This document shows, piece by piece, positions 1 to 6,694 of a stretch of 7,047 nt of DNA. Below the pieces are notes generated by a model. It ran no database searches, had not been told where the DNA came from, and saw nothing but the letters and a program-made list of their open reading frames with translations. How positions within the stretch are numbered: position 1 is the first letter of the stretch; every line of letters starts with the position of its first letter. Both the position numbers and the translations under genes were made by a program. The DNA is from CAYNST01 sp964399955 (GTDB lineage: Bacteria > Pseudomonadota > Gammaproteobacteria > Pseudomonadales > Cellvibrionaceae), in NCBI GenBank assembly GCA_964399955.1, contig CAYNST010000150.1, forward strand, positions 1 to 7,047. The letters run 5' to 3'.

Positions 1-111
1 TCCAGCAGTTCCAGTTCGTCTAGCTCTTCCAGCTCGTCAAGCAGTTCGTCAAGTTCGTCAAGTTCGTCCAGCTCATCAAGCAGTTCATCAAGCAGCTCTT
101 CTTCAAGTTCT
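1..111 (+). repeat. Polyserine linker tract (37 Ser codons)
   Basis: There are 37 uninterrupted Ser codons using all six synonymous codons (TCC, TCG, TCA, TCT, AGC, AGT) in irregular order. The protein repeat is perfect while the DNA repeat is only approximate, with short units such as agttcgtca recurring. Such tracts are flexible spacers between signal or binding modules and catalytic modules in Cellvibrio and Saccharophagus type carbohydrate enzymes. The tract is cut by the window edge, so its full length is unknown. Confidence 0.95.
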
Positions 112-2313
112 GGGGCGCCGATGCCGCAAATTGGCCGACAAATGGAGTGGTTGGATCGTGGATTGGTGGCTGTTCGCACCAATCAAGGTAACTTTTTGTC
201 CTGGCGCATGCTGGGAACCGACCCAAATTCGGTCGCATTCAATATTTACCGCAACGGCACCTTGATTAACAACACCCCTCTTGCTGACAGAACCAACTTT
301 GTGGATACCTCCGGGGCCGCCAACAGTGTCTATACCGTGCGCGCCCTTATCAACGGTCGCGAAGAAGCAGCCAACGCAGCGGGAGCCGTCTGGCAGCAGC
401 CCTACCGGACTATCAATCTGCGCCGCCCGGGCAACCAATATTCACCAAACGATTTGTCTGTGGGTGATTTGGACGGTGATGGTACCTATGAGATCATAGT
501 TAAATGGGAACCGAGCAACGCCAAAGATAATTCTCAAAGTGGTGTTACAGATAACGTATTCATGGATGCCTACACGCTGAGTGGCACCCAACTATGGCGT
601 ATTGACCTGGGCCGCAATATTCGCGCCGGTGCGCACTATACCCAGTTTTTGGTTTATGACTTTGACGGTGACGGCAAGGCAGAGATTGCCATGAAAACCG
701 CTGATGGCACACGCGACGGTGTGGGCAGAGTGATCGGCAACGCCAATGCGAATCATCGCAACGGCGACGGCTACATCCTGTCCGGCCCGGAGTTCCTGAC
801 CGTCTTTAACGGCCAGACCGGTGCGGCCATGGCAACGGTAAACTACAACCCTGGGCGTGGCACAGTGAGCTCCTGGGGTGATAATTACGGGAACCGCGTG
901 GACCGTTTCCTGGCGGGCGTTGCCTACTTGGACGGCAAGCGTCCCAGCCTGATCTTTTCCCGTGGCTATTACGCCAAAGCCGTGGTTGCGGCCTGGGATT
1001 GGCGCGACGGGCAACTGACGCAGCGTTGGACGTTCACCGCAGATGGCAGCCAAAACCAGAGTTACCGCGGCCAAGGGGCGCATAGCCTCAGTATTGCCGA
1101 TGTAGACGGCGACGGTCGCGATGAGATCATCTTTGGTGCTGCCACCATCGACGATAACGGCCGCGGTCTTTACAGCACAGGCCTTGGGCATGGAGACGCA
1201 TTGCATGTTGGCGACCTGGATCCCAACCGGCCCGGTCTGGAGGTGTTCATGCCACATGAAAGTCCCGGCAGTTATGGCAATTACGGTATGAGCATGCACG
1301 ACGCCCGCACCGGTCGCATCCTGCACGGTCAAAGCGGAGGCGGCACGGATGTGGGGCGGGGTCTTGTGGCAGACATAGACCCGCGTCATCCGGGCGCCGA
1401 GTATTGGGGCTCGCGCGGCGGATTGGCCAGCGCATCCGGGCAAACCATCAGCAGCGCCAAGCCCGGCTCCATGAACTTTGCCATCTGGTGGGATGGCGAC
1501 CTGCTGCGGGAGCTGCTGTCTGGAACCAACATTGATAAATGGGACTACAATCGCAGCACGCTGACACGGTTGCTCAGCGCGCAGACCCATGGCGGGGCCT
1601 CAAACAACGGGACCAAAGCCACACCGGGTTTGTCCGCCGACTTGTTTGGCGACTGGCGCGAGGAGGTTATTTTCCGGCACTCGGACAATGACAAGCTGTT
1701 GGTATTCACCACCACCATTCCGTCGCAATACCGGCTGCGCACCCTGATGCACGACTCACAATATCGCGTTGCCATCGCCTGGCAAAACGTAGGCTACAAC
1801 CAGCCACCGCACACCAGCTTCTTCCTGGGCCAAGGTATGACGTTTCCTCCTGCACCGCAAATCTATTACCCGACGGTAAACACAGTTCCCGTTGATGGTT
1901 TGCGAATTGAAGAGAATCAGCGCGGTTTCTGTAACGTGGAAGGGGTGGTTGAAACCACCAACGCAGGCTTTACTGGTGCCGGTTATGCCAATAGCGACAA
2001 CACGGCCGGTGCCTCGGTGAGTTGGGCAGTTGATGTGCCGCGCACAGGCGGCTACGCGGTGGTGATGCGCTACGCCAGTATCAATAACCGGCCAGCGGCC
2101 GTATCCGTTAACGGAGACCTGCAAGCCAGCCTGGCTTTTGCAAGTACCGGGGCCTGGACCAACTGGCAGCTGCAGACAATGGATCTGGACCTGCGGGCGG
2201 GAGTCAATCAAATCAGCTTGAGCGCCAATGGTGCTGAGGGGCTGGCCAATATTGATCACCTGCAATTCATCAAAGCAGAAACCAACCTGCGGGCTGCGGA
2301 CTGCCCTCGGTAA
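1..2313 (+). CDS. Rhamnogalacturonan lyase, family PL11, with polyserine linker and C-terminal CBM35-like module (5' partial)
   Basis: This is a secreted enzyme predicted to cleave the alternating rhamnose-galacturonate backbone of rhamnogalacturonan I by beta-elimination. The frame is open from base 1, so the true start and signal peptide lie upstream; the ATG at 121 is internal. In order it holds 37 consecutive Ser codons (1-111), Gly-Ala-Pro, a PL11 beta-propeller catalytic module (about 121-1880), and a CBM35-like module (about 1891-2280). PL11 hallmarks are the opening RQMEWLDRGLVAV, the segment LGRNIRAGAHYTQF, and calcium-loop motifs DLDGDG (466-483), DFDGDG (658-675) and DVDGDG (1099-1116). 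The PL11 family, including Bacillus subtilis YesW, is calcium-dependent. The CBM35 part starts near GLRIEENQ and ends near NIDHLQFIKA. Cys codons at 1930-1932 and 2302-2304 flank it and may form a disulfide. CBM35 modules of plant-wall enzymes often bind uronic acids, which would suit a pectin enzyme. The family call is firm; linker length and N-terminus are unknown. Confidence 0.93.
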   Translation, partial: SSSSSSSSSSSSSSSSSSSSSSSSSSSSSSSSSSSSSGAPMPQIGRQMEWLDRGLVAVRTNQGNFLSWRMLGTDPNSVAFNIYRNGTLINNTPLADRTNFVDTSGAANSVYTVRALINGREEAANAAGAVWQQPYRTINLRRPGNQYSPNDLSVGDLDGDGTYEIIVKWEPSNAKDNSQSGVTDNVFMDAYTLSGTQLWRIDLGRNIRAGAHYTQFLVYDFDGDGKAEIAMKTADGTRDGVGRVIGNANANHRNGDGYILSGPEFLTVFNGQTGAAMATVNYNPGRGTVSSWGDNYGNRVDRFLAGVAYLDGKRPSLIFSRGYYAKAVVAAWDWRDGQLTQRWTFTADGSQNQSYRGQGAHSLSIADVDGDGRDEIIFGAATIDDNGRGLYSTGLGHGDALHVGDLDPNRPGLEVFMPHESPGSYGNYGMSMHDARTGRILHGQSGGGTDVGRGLVADIDPRHPGAEYWGSRGGLASASGQTISSAKPGSMNFAIWWDGDLLRELLSGTNIDKWDYNRSTLTRLLSAQTHGGASNNGTKATPGLSADLFGDWREEVIFRHSDNDKLLVFTTTIPSQYRLRTLMHDSQYRVAIAWQNVGYNQPPHTSFFLGQGMTFPPAPQIYYPTVNTVPVDGLRIEENQRGFCNVEGVVETTNAGFTGAGYANSDNTAGASVSWAVDVPRTGGYAVVMRYASINNRPAAVSVNGDLQASLAFASTGAWTNWQLQTMDLDLRAGVNQISLSANGAEGLANIDHLQFIKAETNLRAADCPR
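1891..2280 (+). other. CBM35-like carbohydrate-binding module within the PL11 gene
   Basis: The roughly 130-residue C-terminal region reads as a beta-sandwich binding module. It has IEEN near its start, then GFTGAGYANSDNTAGASVSW, then a strand-rich stretch (GGYAVVMRYA), and closes with ANIDHLQFI. The GFTG-GYAN-D pattern, followed by a conserved tryptophan and a closing NIDHL motif, is typical of CBM35. Binding of uronic acids or unsaturated galacturonate ends is inferred from the family and the linked lyase, not shown by the sequence. Confidence 0.78.
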
Positions 2314-2321
2314 ATAGACAT

Positions 2322-2345
2322 CCCGGTGGCCCCAGGGCCACCGGG
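2322..2345 (+). terminator. GC-rich stem-loop after the PL11 gene, probable transcription terminator
   Basis: A perfect 10-bp stem (CCCGGTGGCC at 2322-2331 pairing with GGCCACCGGG at 2336-2345) has a 4-nt loop, starts 8 nt after the TAA stop, and is followed by only three Ts. The position and strength fit a transcript end. The short T run makes intrinsic termination less than certain, and it may instead protect the mRNA 3' end. Confidence 0.6.
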
Positions 2346-2486
2346 TTTGAACAGTGCAACTCAGTTCCCCCGCGTTTTTACAATCTTGTCAGGAGGCAAC
2401 CGTTTTGGCTGGGAACCCCGCGCACAGTATTGTTTATCACCACCTTGAAAAGACTTGACTGCATCCAGCCTCGCTTACCATTCCTA

Positions 2487-2492
2487 TATAAT
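2487..2492 (+). promoter_or_regulatory. Candidate -10 box (TATAAT)
   Basis: A perfect TATAAT sits in an AT-rich patch about 370 bp upstream of the cytochrome lipoprotein start. No good -35 lies at the usual distance: TTGACT at 2455-2460 is 26 nt away, which is too far. If used, it would need an activator and would give a leader of roughly 360 nt. A chance match is quite possible. Confidence 0.25.
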
Positions 2493-2727
2493 AAAACGTA
2501 CGGATGAACCCCTTTGGCGACAGACTGCGCAGATGGGAGCCAAGCCAAATAACCTGTTAATTTTGACGATTTATTCTATCTTCCTGCTCTCCCCCCATTG
2601 TTCGTCAAAAACCCGTCATATTTTTTAAGTCACTAATAGCATTGAGTTTGTCGAGCACCCGGCTTGATATATTCATTCGGAATACAAAAATTACTGCGAG
2701 TTCGATCACTGATTGGTACTGAAAGAG

Positions 2728-2762
2728 GGCGGATACTGGATCAAAGGACGCTTGTATCCGTC
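2728..2762 (+). promoter_or_regulatory. Inverted repeat in the presumed leader of the cytochrome lipoprotein gene
   Basis: CGGATAC (2730-2736) pairs with GTATCCG (2754-2760), and one G-U and one G-C pair (2728-2729 with 2761-2762) can extend it to 9 bp around a 17-nt loop. It lies about 100 nt before the start codon. It could be an operator or an RNA hairpin; no T run follows, so it is not an obvious terminator. The function is unknown. Confidence 0.3.
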
Positions 2763-2850
2763 GCTGTTGTTTCATCTCAGTGGCAAACACAGTTTCAAGA
2801 AAAATGACACAGACCCAAAGACCAAAAATGCCCGAAAACAACTGATAACA

Positions 2851-2859
2851 GAGGGTGGA
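2851..2859 (+). promoter_or_regulatory. Shine-Dalgarno sequence for the cytochrome lipoprotein gene
   Basis: GAGGGTGGA ends 5 nt before the ATG at 2865. This supports that start over the in-frame ATG at 2907, which would leave too short a hydrophobic stretch before the lipobox. Confidence 0.7.
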
Positions 2860-2864
2860 TTATC

Positions 2865-5309
2865 ATGTCCCGTTCAGTCCTGAGCACAACACTCCTGGTG
2901 GCGCACATGAGTGTAAGCGCGTTTTTACTCGCCGCCTGTGGAGGNNNNNNNNNNNNNNNNNNNNNNNNNNNNNNNNNNNNNNNNNNNNNNNNNNNNNNNN
3001 NNNNNNNNNNNNNNNNNNNNNNNNNNNNNNNNNNNNNNNNNNNNCCGCCGGTGGTCAACCCTCCAGTCGTTAATCCTCCGGTTGGCAACCCCCAGGTGGG
3101 CAACGTTGAAAACGGTGCAGTTCTGTTTGCGCAAATGTGCGTCAACTGCCACACACCCATTGACAAGCTGGGGCTGGGGCGGACCTTGGATGCGTTGACG
3201 GCTATCATCCATAGCACCATGCCGGTATTGAGTCCTGCTGAGTGCGCTGATAGCTGCGCCAGCGATGTAGCTGCTTACATCGCAGTTACAGACCCATACT
3301 TTGGCAAAGATCCCAACGATGTACTGGGCGAACGGTTTGATACCGTTGATGAGCCGGTTGGAACGGTGGACCCCGCACCCGTCATTCTTACGCGTTTGAA
3401 CCGAACGCAATACAACAACACGGTTCGCGATCTGTTGGGCACCTCACTGACGCCTGCAGACAACTTCCCGGAAGACAGCGCAGGCTACGGGCATTACGAC
3501 ACCATCGCCGGCAGCCTGTCGGTATCGCTCACTCACGTTGAGCAATACCTGGCTGCCGCCAAGGTGCTGGCTGAAGAAGCTGTCAGTGGAACAACAGGCG
3601 CCAGGATAGCGCGGATTGAAGCCGAAACGCAGAGGGTTGTGAACAACTCATCGGTAGAGGGGAATCTGCTTTCTCTTCGTGCTACCGGCAGTCAGATGAT
3701 CACCGATTTCACCGTACCCACTGCTGGCAGCTATGCCATCACCATCCGCGCGGGGCAGGATGCGGCTGAGAATGAGCCGGCAAACATGGTGGTTGCGGTT
3801 GACGGGGTTGAAATAGGCTCAGCCGATGTGGCAGTGCCGCGAACTGCAATGATGAACTACACCTTCACGACGTCATTATCTGCAGGCGCTCATACCTTGG
3901 TCGTAGAGTTCACCAACGATGTGTTTGTCGAAGGCGTCCTTAACCGCAACCTGGTGCTGGATTGGGTTGAAATTGGCAACCCCAACGCTGTGGCCGGGGT
4001 TGAAGTCATTCCTTGCGATATGGCCGCCGGCCTTACCTGTGCACGCCAGTTTATTGACCAGTTTGGTGTAAAGGCTTGGCGGCGCCCGCTTTCAACCCAG
4101 GAGAAAACCGACCTGACTGCGCTGTACCAGGAGGCAAAAACGGTAGGTGGCAGCGAGCAATTCGCCTTTGAGCAGCTTGTTCGCGGGTTTTTGCTGGCGC
4201 CACATTTTATGTATCGCCCGGAACTGGATGCAAATTTGCAGGCTATGCAGCCGAGGATGCTGAACCCCTATGAGCTTGCTTCGCGCTTGTCCTACTTCCT
4301 ATGGAGCAGTATGCCGGACAAGCAGCTGTTTGACCGAGCCGCAGACGGGACTTTGACCAATGAAACGGTATTGCGCAGTGAAGTGCGCCGTATGTTGGCA
4401 GACACCAAAGCCAATGCATTGGTGGACAACTTCTTTACGCAGTGGCTCGGCTTCAAAAATGCGAAAGCCCCTGCGCCGGAGTTATTCCCCGATTTTGATC
4501 CGGCAACAGTAGAACTGATGCAACAGGAAACCCGCCTGTTCATTACGGAGCTTTTGAAGAGCAACGCACCGATAGACACCATTGTCACCGCTGATTTCTC
4601 CTACCTCAACGAAGCTCTGGCCCGGCACTATGGTGTCTCGGGCGTGTCTGGAAACGACTTTGTGAAGTATGAGTGGGACGACGCCCAGCGTCGCGGGATT
4701 CTTGGTCAGGGTTCCTTCCTGACGGCAAATGCCCATCCAACGGTAACGTCGCTGGTGAAGCGGGGTGTTTGGGTGCTGGAGGCTTTGATCTGCAAAAAGC
4801 CACCGGATCCGCCGCAGGGCGTTAATACCGAGGTTGTTCTGGACCCCACCAAGTCTGCACGGGAAGTTTCGGAAATGCACAGGGACTCGTCCACCGTTTG
4901 TTTTGGTTGCCACGCCATGATGGACCCCATCGGCTACGGGCTGGAAAACTTTGATTCGGCGGGGCAGTGGCGAGTGATGGACGGCCCCTTCCCGGTCGAT
5001 GCCAGCGGTATACTACCCGGCGGAATACAATTCAACGGGCCGGTGCAACTGGCAGAAGTGATTGGCGGCTCGCCACGACTGCCACTGTGCGTAGTTGACC
5101 ATATGATGACTTACGCACTGGGGCGGGGGCTGGAAGCGCTGAACGATACCCAGGATCTGGTTCAGGGTGAAGCAAGAGGTTATGCCACAGCCTATGATGT
5201 CTACAAAAAGGCGAGTACCAGTGGTTTTCGCATTCACAGCATCATAGAAGAAATCGTGCTGAGTCCAGCGTTTCGTATGCGCCGCGGCGCTGAGTCAGGG
5301 GAGATATAA
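2865..5309 (+). CDS. Di-heme cytochrome c lipoprotein with PSD/PSCyt domains (DUF1587-CBM60-like-DUF1595-DUF1592-DUF1588-DUF1585)
   Basis: This is a large envelope lipoprotein of the DUF1592 family; no biochemical function for the family is known to me. Residues 1-25 form a lipoprotein signal peptide with lipobox L22-A-A-C25. A 100-N gap (about residues 27-60) and a proline/valine/asparagine repeat linker (61-80) follow. A cytochrome c domain has heme site C92-V-N-C95-H96, with M119-P as likely distal ligand. Then come DUF1587 (about 172-236), a CBM60-like module (about 246-372) with FTND at 349-352 and RNL at 361-363, DUF1595 (about 384-450), DUF1592 (about 465-591), DUF1588 (about 607-711) with a second heme site C679-F-G-C682-H683, and DUF1585 (about 719-812). 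It is probably anchored in the outer membrane or periplasm, with hemes attached after Sec export. The 814-residue length is nominal because the gap size is arbitrary. It ends 2 bp before its partner gene. The family call is secure; a redox role is inferred from the hemes. Confidence 0.92.
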   Translation: MSRSVLSTTLLVAHMSVSAFLLAACGXXXXXXXXXXXXXXXXXXXXXXXXXXXXXXXXXXPPVVNPPVVNPPVGNPQVGNVENGAVLFAQMCVNCHTPIDKLGLGRTLDALTAIIHSTMPVLSPAECADSCASDVAAYIAVTDPYFGKDPNDVLGERFDTVDEPVGTVDPAPVILTRLNRTQYNNTVRDLLGTSLTPADNFPEDSAGYGHYDTIAGSLSVSLTHVEQYLAAAKVLAEEAVSGTTGARIARIEAETQRVVNNSSVEGNLLSLRATGSQMITDFTVPTAGSYAITIRAGQDAAENEPANMVVAVDGVEIGSADVAVPRTAMMNYTFTTSLSAGAHTLVVEFTNDVFVEGVLNRNLVLDWVEIGNPNAVAGVEVIPCDMAAGLTCARQFIDQFGVKAWRRPLSTQEKTDLTALYQEAKTVGGSEQFAFEQLVRGFLLAPHFMYRPELDANLQAMQPRMLNPYELASRLSYFLWSSMPDKQLFDRAADGTLTNETVLRSEVRRMLADTKANALVDNFFTQWLGFKNAKAPAPELFPDFDPATVELMQQETRLFITELLKSNAPIDTIVTADFSYLNEALARHYGVSGVSGNDFVKYEWDDAQRRGILGQGSFLTANAHPTVTSLVKRGVWVLEALICKKPPDPPQGVNTEVVLDPTKSAREVSEMHRDSSTVCFGCHAMMDPIGYGLENFDSAGQWRVMDGPFPVDASGILPGGIQFNGPVQLAEVIGGSPRLPLCVVDHMMTYALGRGLEALNDTQDLVQGEARGYATAYDVYKKASTSGFRIHSIIEEIVLSPAFRMRRGAESGEI
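2945..3044. other. Assembly gap (100 Ns)
   Basis: There are exactly 100 Ns, the usual placeholder for a gap of unknown size, inside the cytochrome lipoprotein gene three codons after the lipobox cysteine codon begins. The reading frame happens to stay open across it, but this does not show the true length. The sequence right after the gap is a proline-rich tandem repeat, so the missing DNA is probably more of the same linker. Confidence 0.97.
3045..3104 (+). repeat. Proline-rich 15-bp tandem repeat (linker)
   Basis: Four 5-residue units, PPVVN, PPVVN, PPVGN and PQVGN, are encoded by diverged 15-bp repeats starting at 3045, 3060, 3075 and 3090. They link the lipid anchor to the first cytochrome c domain. 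The array abuts the N gap and probably continues into it. Confidence 0.85.
3600..3983 (+). other. CBM60-like calcium-dependent carbohydrate-binding module inside the DUF1592 protein
   Basis: Residues about 246-372 form a predicted beta-sandwich inserted between DUF1587 and DUF1595. It opens with RIEAE (250-254), contains GSYAITIRAG and VVAVDGVEIG, and closes with FTND (349-352), NRNL (360-363) and DWVEI (366-370). The paired FTND...RNL pattern is characteristic of the CBM60/CBM36-type xylan-binding domain, where these residues lie near the calcium site. Ligand identity cannot be read from the sequence. Confidence 0.72.
5297..5303 (+). promoter_or_regulatory. Shine-Dalgarno sequence for the DUF1552 gene, inside the upstream gene
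   Basis: AGGGGAG lies within the last codons of the cytochrome lipoprotein gene, 8 nt before the ATG at 5312. With a 2-bp intergenic gap, this indicates coupled translation of the pair and fixes the DUF1552 start. Confidence 0.85.
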
Positions 5310-5311
5310 CA

Positions 5312-6652
5312 ATGAAAAAGCCAATCCGTCTAAACCGTCGATCCTTCCTGGGTGGCGCGGGTGCTACAGTCTCTCTGCCGTTACTGGAAGCCATGATCCC
5401 AGGTGGTCGCAGTGCTTTTGCTCAAACCGACCGCCCTGTGAGAATGATCGGATACTTTGTGCCCAATGGGATCCATATGCAGTCATGGACACCAAGGGAA
5501 GAGGGCGCCAACTTTAATTTGACGCCTACGCTTATGCCTCTGGCACCGGTAAAGGAATACATAACGGTGCTCACCGGCCTGGCCAACCGCGCGGGCGAGC
5601 CGGACCGTATTGGTGACCACGCCGCCGGCATTGGTGCTTTTTTAACGTGTTTTCATGTCAGGAAGAATCTTGGCGACAATATCCTCAACAGCATCTCGAT
5701 GGACCAGATTGCCGCCCAGCAGATTGGCCATCTCACGCCCCTGCCGTCATTGGAGCTGGGCATGTTTGGTGGGGGTGCCCAGGGCAACTGCGACAATGGC
5801 TATGGCTGCGTTTACGCGCGCAATATTTCCTGGTCTGGCCCCAAAACACCGGTTCCGAAACTGGCCGACCCACGGCAGGTCTTTGATCGGCTGTTTGCCG
5901 GCTTTGACCCGGACCGGACCTCCACCGAAGGTCAGAAACGCCGGATGCTCGATAAATCTTTGCTTGATTACGTACTGGCCGACATCCAAAAACTGCAGCA
6001 ACAGCTTGGTGCCGGCGACCGTGCCAAGCTGGATGAATATTTCACCAGTGTCAGGCAGGTGGAATCCCGCCTGGATGCAGAGCCCAATGATACCGTGTCC
6101 TGTGAATTCCCGAGCCGGCCGGGAGACGGTTACAGCCTGACAGCAAAAGCGCGGCTGATGGCAGACTTGATGGTGCTGGCGTTTCAGTGCGACATCACCA
6201 GGATTTCCACTTTCATGATGGGCAACGCGCTGGCGGATACCCGCTACGATTTCCTGGGCATTCCCGACGGGCATCACTTTATCTCCCACCACGGTGGTCG
6301 GCAAAGAAACTATGACATGCTCAAGCAAATTGACCATTGGGAAGTTCAGCAATTTGCCTACCTGCTCAACAAGTTGAAACAAACTACAGATCCGGAGGGC
6401 GTGCCTTTGTTGGAAAGCACTCAGGCTTTTTTCTCCAGTGATATTTCCGACGGCAACCGGCACAACCATTTTGATATGCCGGTGCTGCTGGCGGGTCGAG
6501 CCAATGGTTATTTCAATACCGGCCGTCATGTGCGCTATCGTAATGAGCAGCCCTGGGGCAACCTGTTTATGGCTATGCTGGACGCTATGGGTACGCCGGT
6601 GGCTCAGATTGGGCAGGACGGACGGAGCATTCTGCCCAATCTACGGGCTTGA
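5312..6652 (+). CDS. Tat-exported DUF1552 (HXXSHH) family protein
   Basis: This is a 446-residue exported protein of the DUF1552 family; its function is not established. The N-terminus is a clear twin-arginine signal: R9-R10-S-F-L-G-G, a weakly hydrophobic stretch, and a likely signal peptidase site after A35-F-A37. Export as a folded, possibly cofactor-bearing protein is implied. The family motif HXXSHH is intact as H322-F-I-S325-H326-H327, followed by GG. Downstream NRHNHFDMPVLLAG is another conserved histidine-rich segment, suggesting metal binding. The family resembles the DUF1501 group, which is distantly related to alkaline phosphatase and sulfatase folds. The gene follows the DUF1592 lipoprotein by 2 bp and has a strong ribosome binding site. 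These two families are regularly paired in other bacteria, so they probably act together in the envelope. The start is well supported by the Tat motif. Confidence 0.92.
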   Translation: MKKPIRLNRRSFLGGAGATVSLPLLEAMIPGGRSAFAQTDRPVRMIGYFVPNGIHMQSWTPREEGANFNLTPTLMPLAPVKEYITVLTGLANRAGEPDRIGDHAAGIGAFLTCFHVRKNLGDNILNSISMDQIAAQQIGHLTPLPSLELGMFGGGAQGNCDNGYGCVYARNISWSGPKTPVPKLADPRQVFDRLFAGFDPDRTSTEGQKRRMLDKSLLDYVLADIQKLQQQLGAGDRAKLDEYFTSVRQVESRLDAEPNDTVSCEFPSRPGDGYSLTAKARLMADLMVLAFQCDITRISTFMMGNALADTRYDFLGIPDGHHFISHHGGRQRNYDMLKQIDHWEVQQFAYLLNKLKQTTDPEGVPLLESTQAFFSSDISDGNRHNHFDMPVLLAGRANGYFNTGRHVRYRNEQPWGNLFMAMLDAMGTPVAQIGQDGRSILPNLRA

Positions 6653-6663
6653 TACGACAAGGT

Positions 6664-6694
6664 ACCATGGGCGGAATGCAGCTCCGCCCATGGT
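6664..6694 (+). terminator. Perfect 12-bp stem-loop after the DUF1552 gene
   Basis: ACCATGGGCGGA (6664-6675) pairs perfectly with TCCGCCCATGGT (6683-6694) around a 7-nt loop, 11 nt after the TGA stop. No T run follows on either strand, so it is a terminator-like or 3'-stabilising hairpin rather than a textbook intrinsic terminator. It marks the likely end of the two-gene transcript. Confidence 0.55.

Larger units (their letters stand above)
2346..2864. other. Intergenic region, no gene recognised
   Basis: About 520 bp lie between the lyase stem-loop and the cytochrome lipoprotein gene. I see no convincing coding region on either strand. A 78-codon reverse frame (2605-2841) has no recognisable motif, and an 18-codon forward frame (2504-2560) lacks a ribosome binding site. 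The contents are a candidate -10 box (2487-2492), a short inverted repeat TTTGGC/GCCAAA (2513-2518 and 2544-2549), a longer one (2728-2762), and the Shine-Dalgarno sequence of the next gene. The stretch is locally AT-rich (about 2480-2500 and 2550-2700) compared with the flanking genes. It most likely holds the promoter and a long 5' leader of the two-gene unit downstream. Confidence 0.6.

Noticed and set aside
592..1590. 332-codon reverse-strand open frame inside the lyase gene
   Set aside because: It is antisense to a clear PL11 coding region, has no recognisable motif, and is explained by codon bias of the + strand gene.
121..2313. Treating the ATG at 121 as the true start of the lyase
   Set aside because: The frame is open upstream to base 1 and encodes a continuous serine linker, so the ATG is internal and the gene enters from outside the window.
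2455..2492. A sigma-70 promoter pairing TTGACT with TATAAT
   Set aside because: The spacer is 26 nt, far longer than the usual 16-18, so only the isolated -10 candidate was kept at low confidence.
2504..2560. 18-codon forward frame just after the TATAAT
   Set aside because: There is no Shine-Dalgarno sequence and no leader-peptide signature such as a run of one amino acid, so it is most likely chance.
2495..2560. Possible riboswitch (cyclic-di-GMP type) around the TTTGGC/GCCAAA inverted repeat
   Set aside because: The conserved core of the GEMM motif is absent and no other known class could be matched by eye.
2605..2841. 78-codon reverse-strand frame in the intergenic region
   Set aside because: No family resemblance is recognisable and no convincing ribosome binding site or promoter was found. 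The region is AT-rich and non-coding in appearance, though a gene remnant cannot be fully excluded.
5747..6529. 260-codon reverse-strand open frame within the DUF1552 gene
   Set aside because: It overlaps conserved DUF1552 sequence, including HXXSHH, and shows no family motif of its own.
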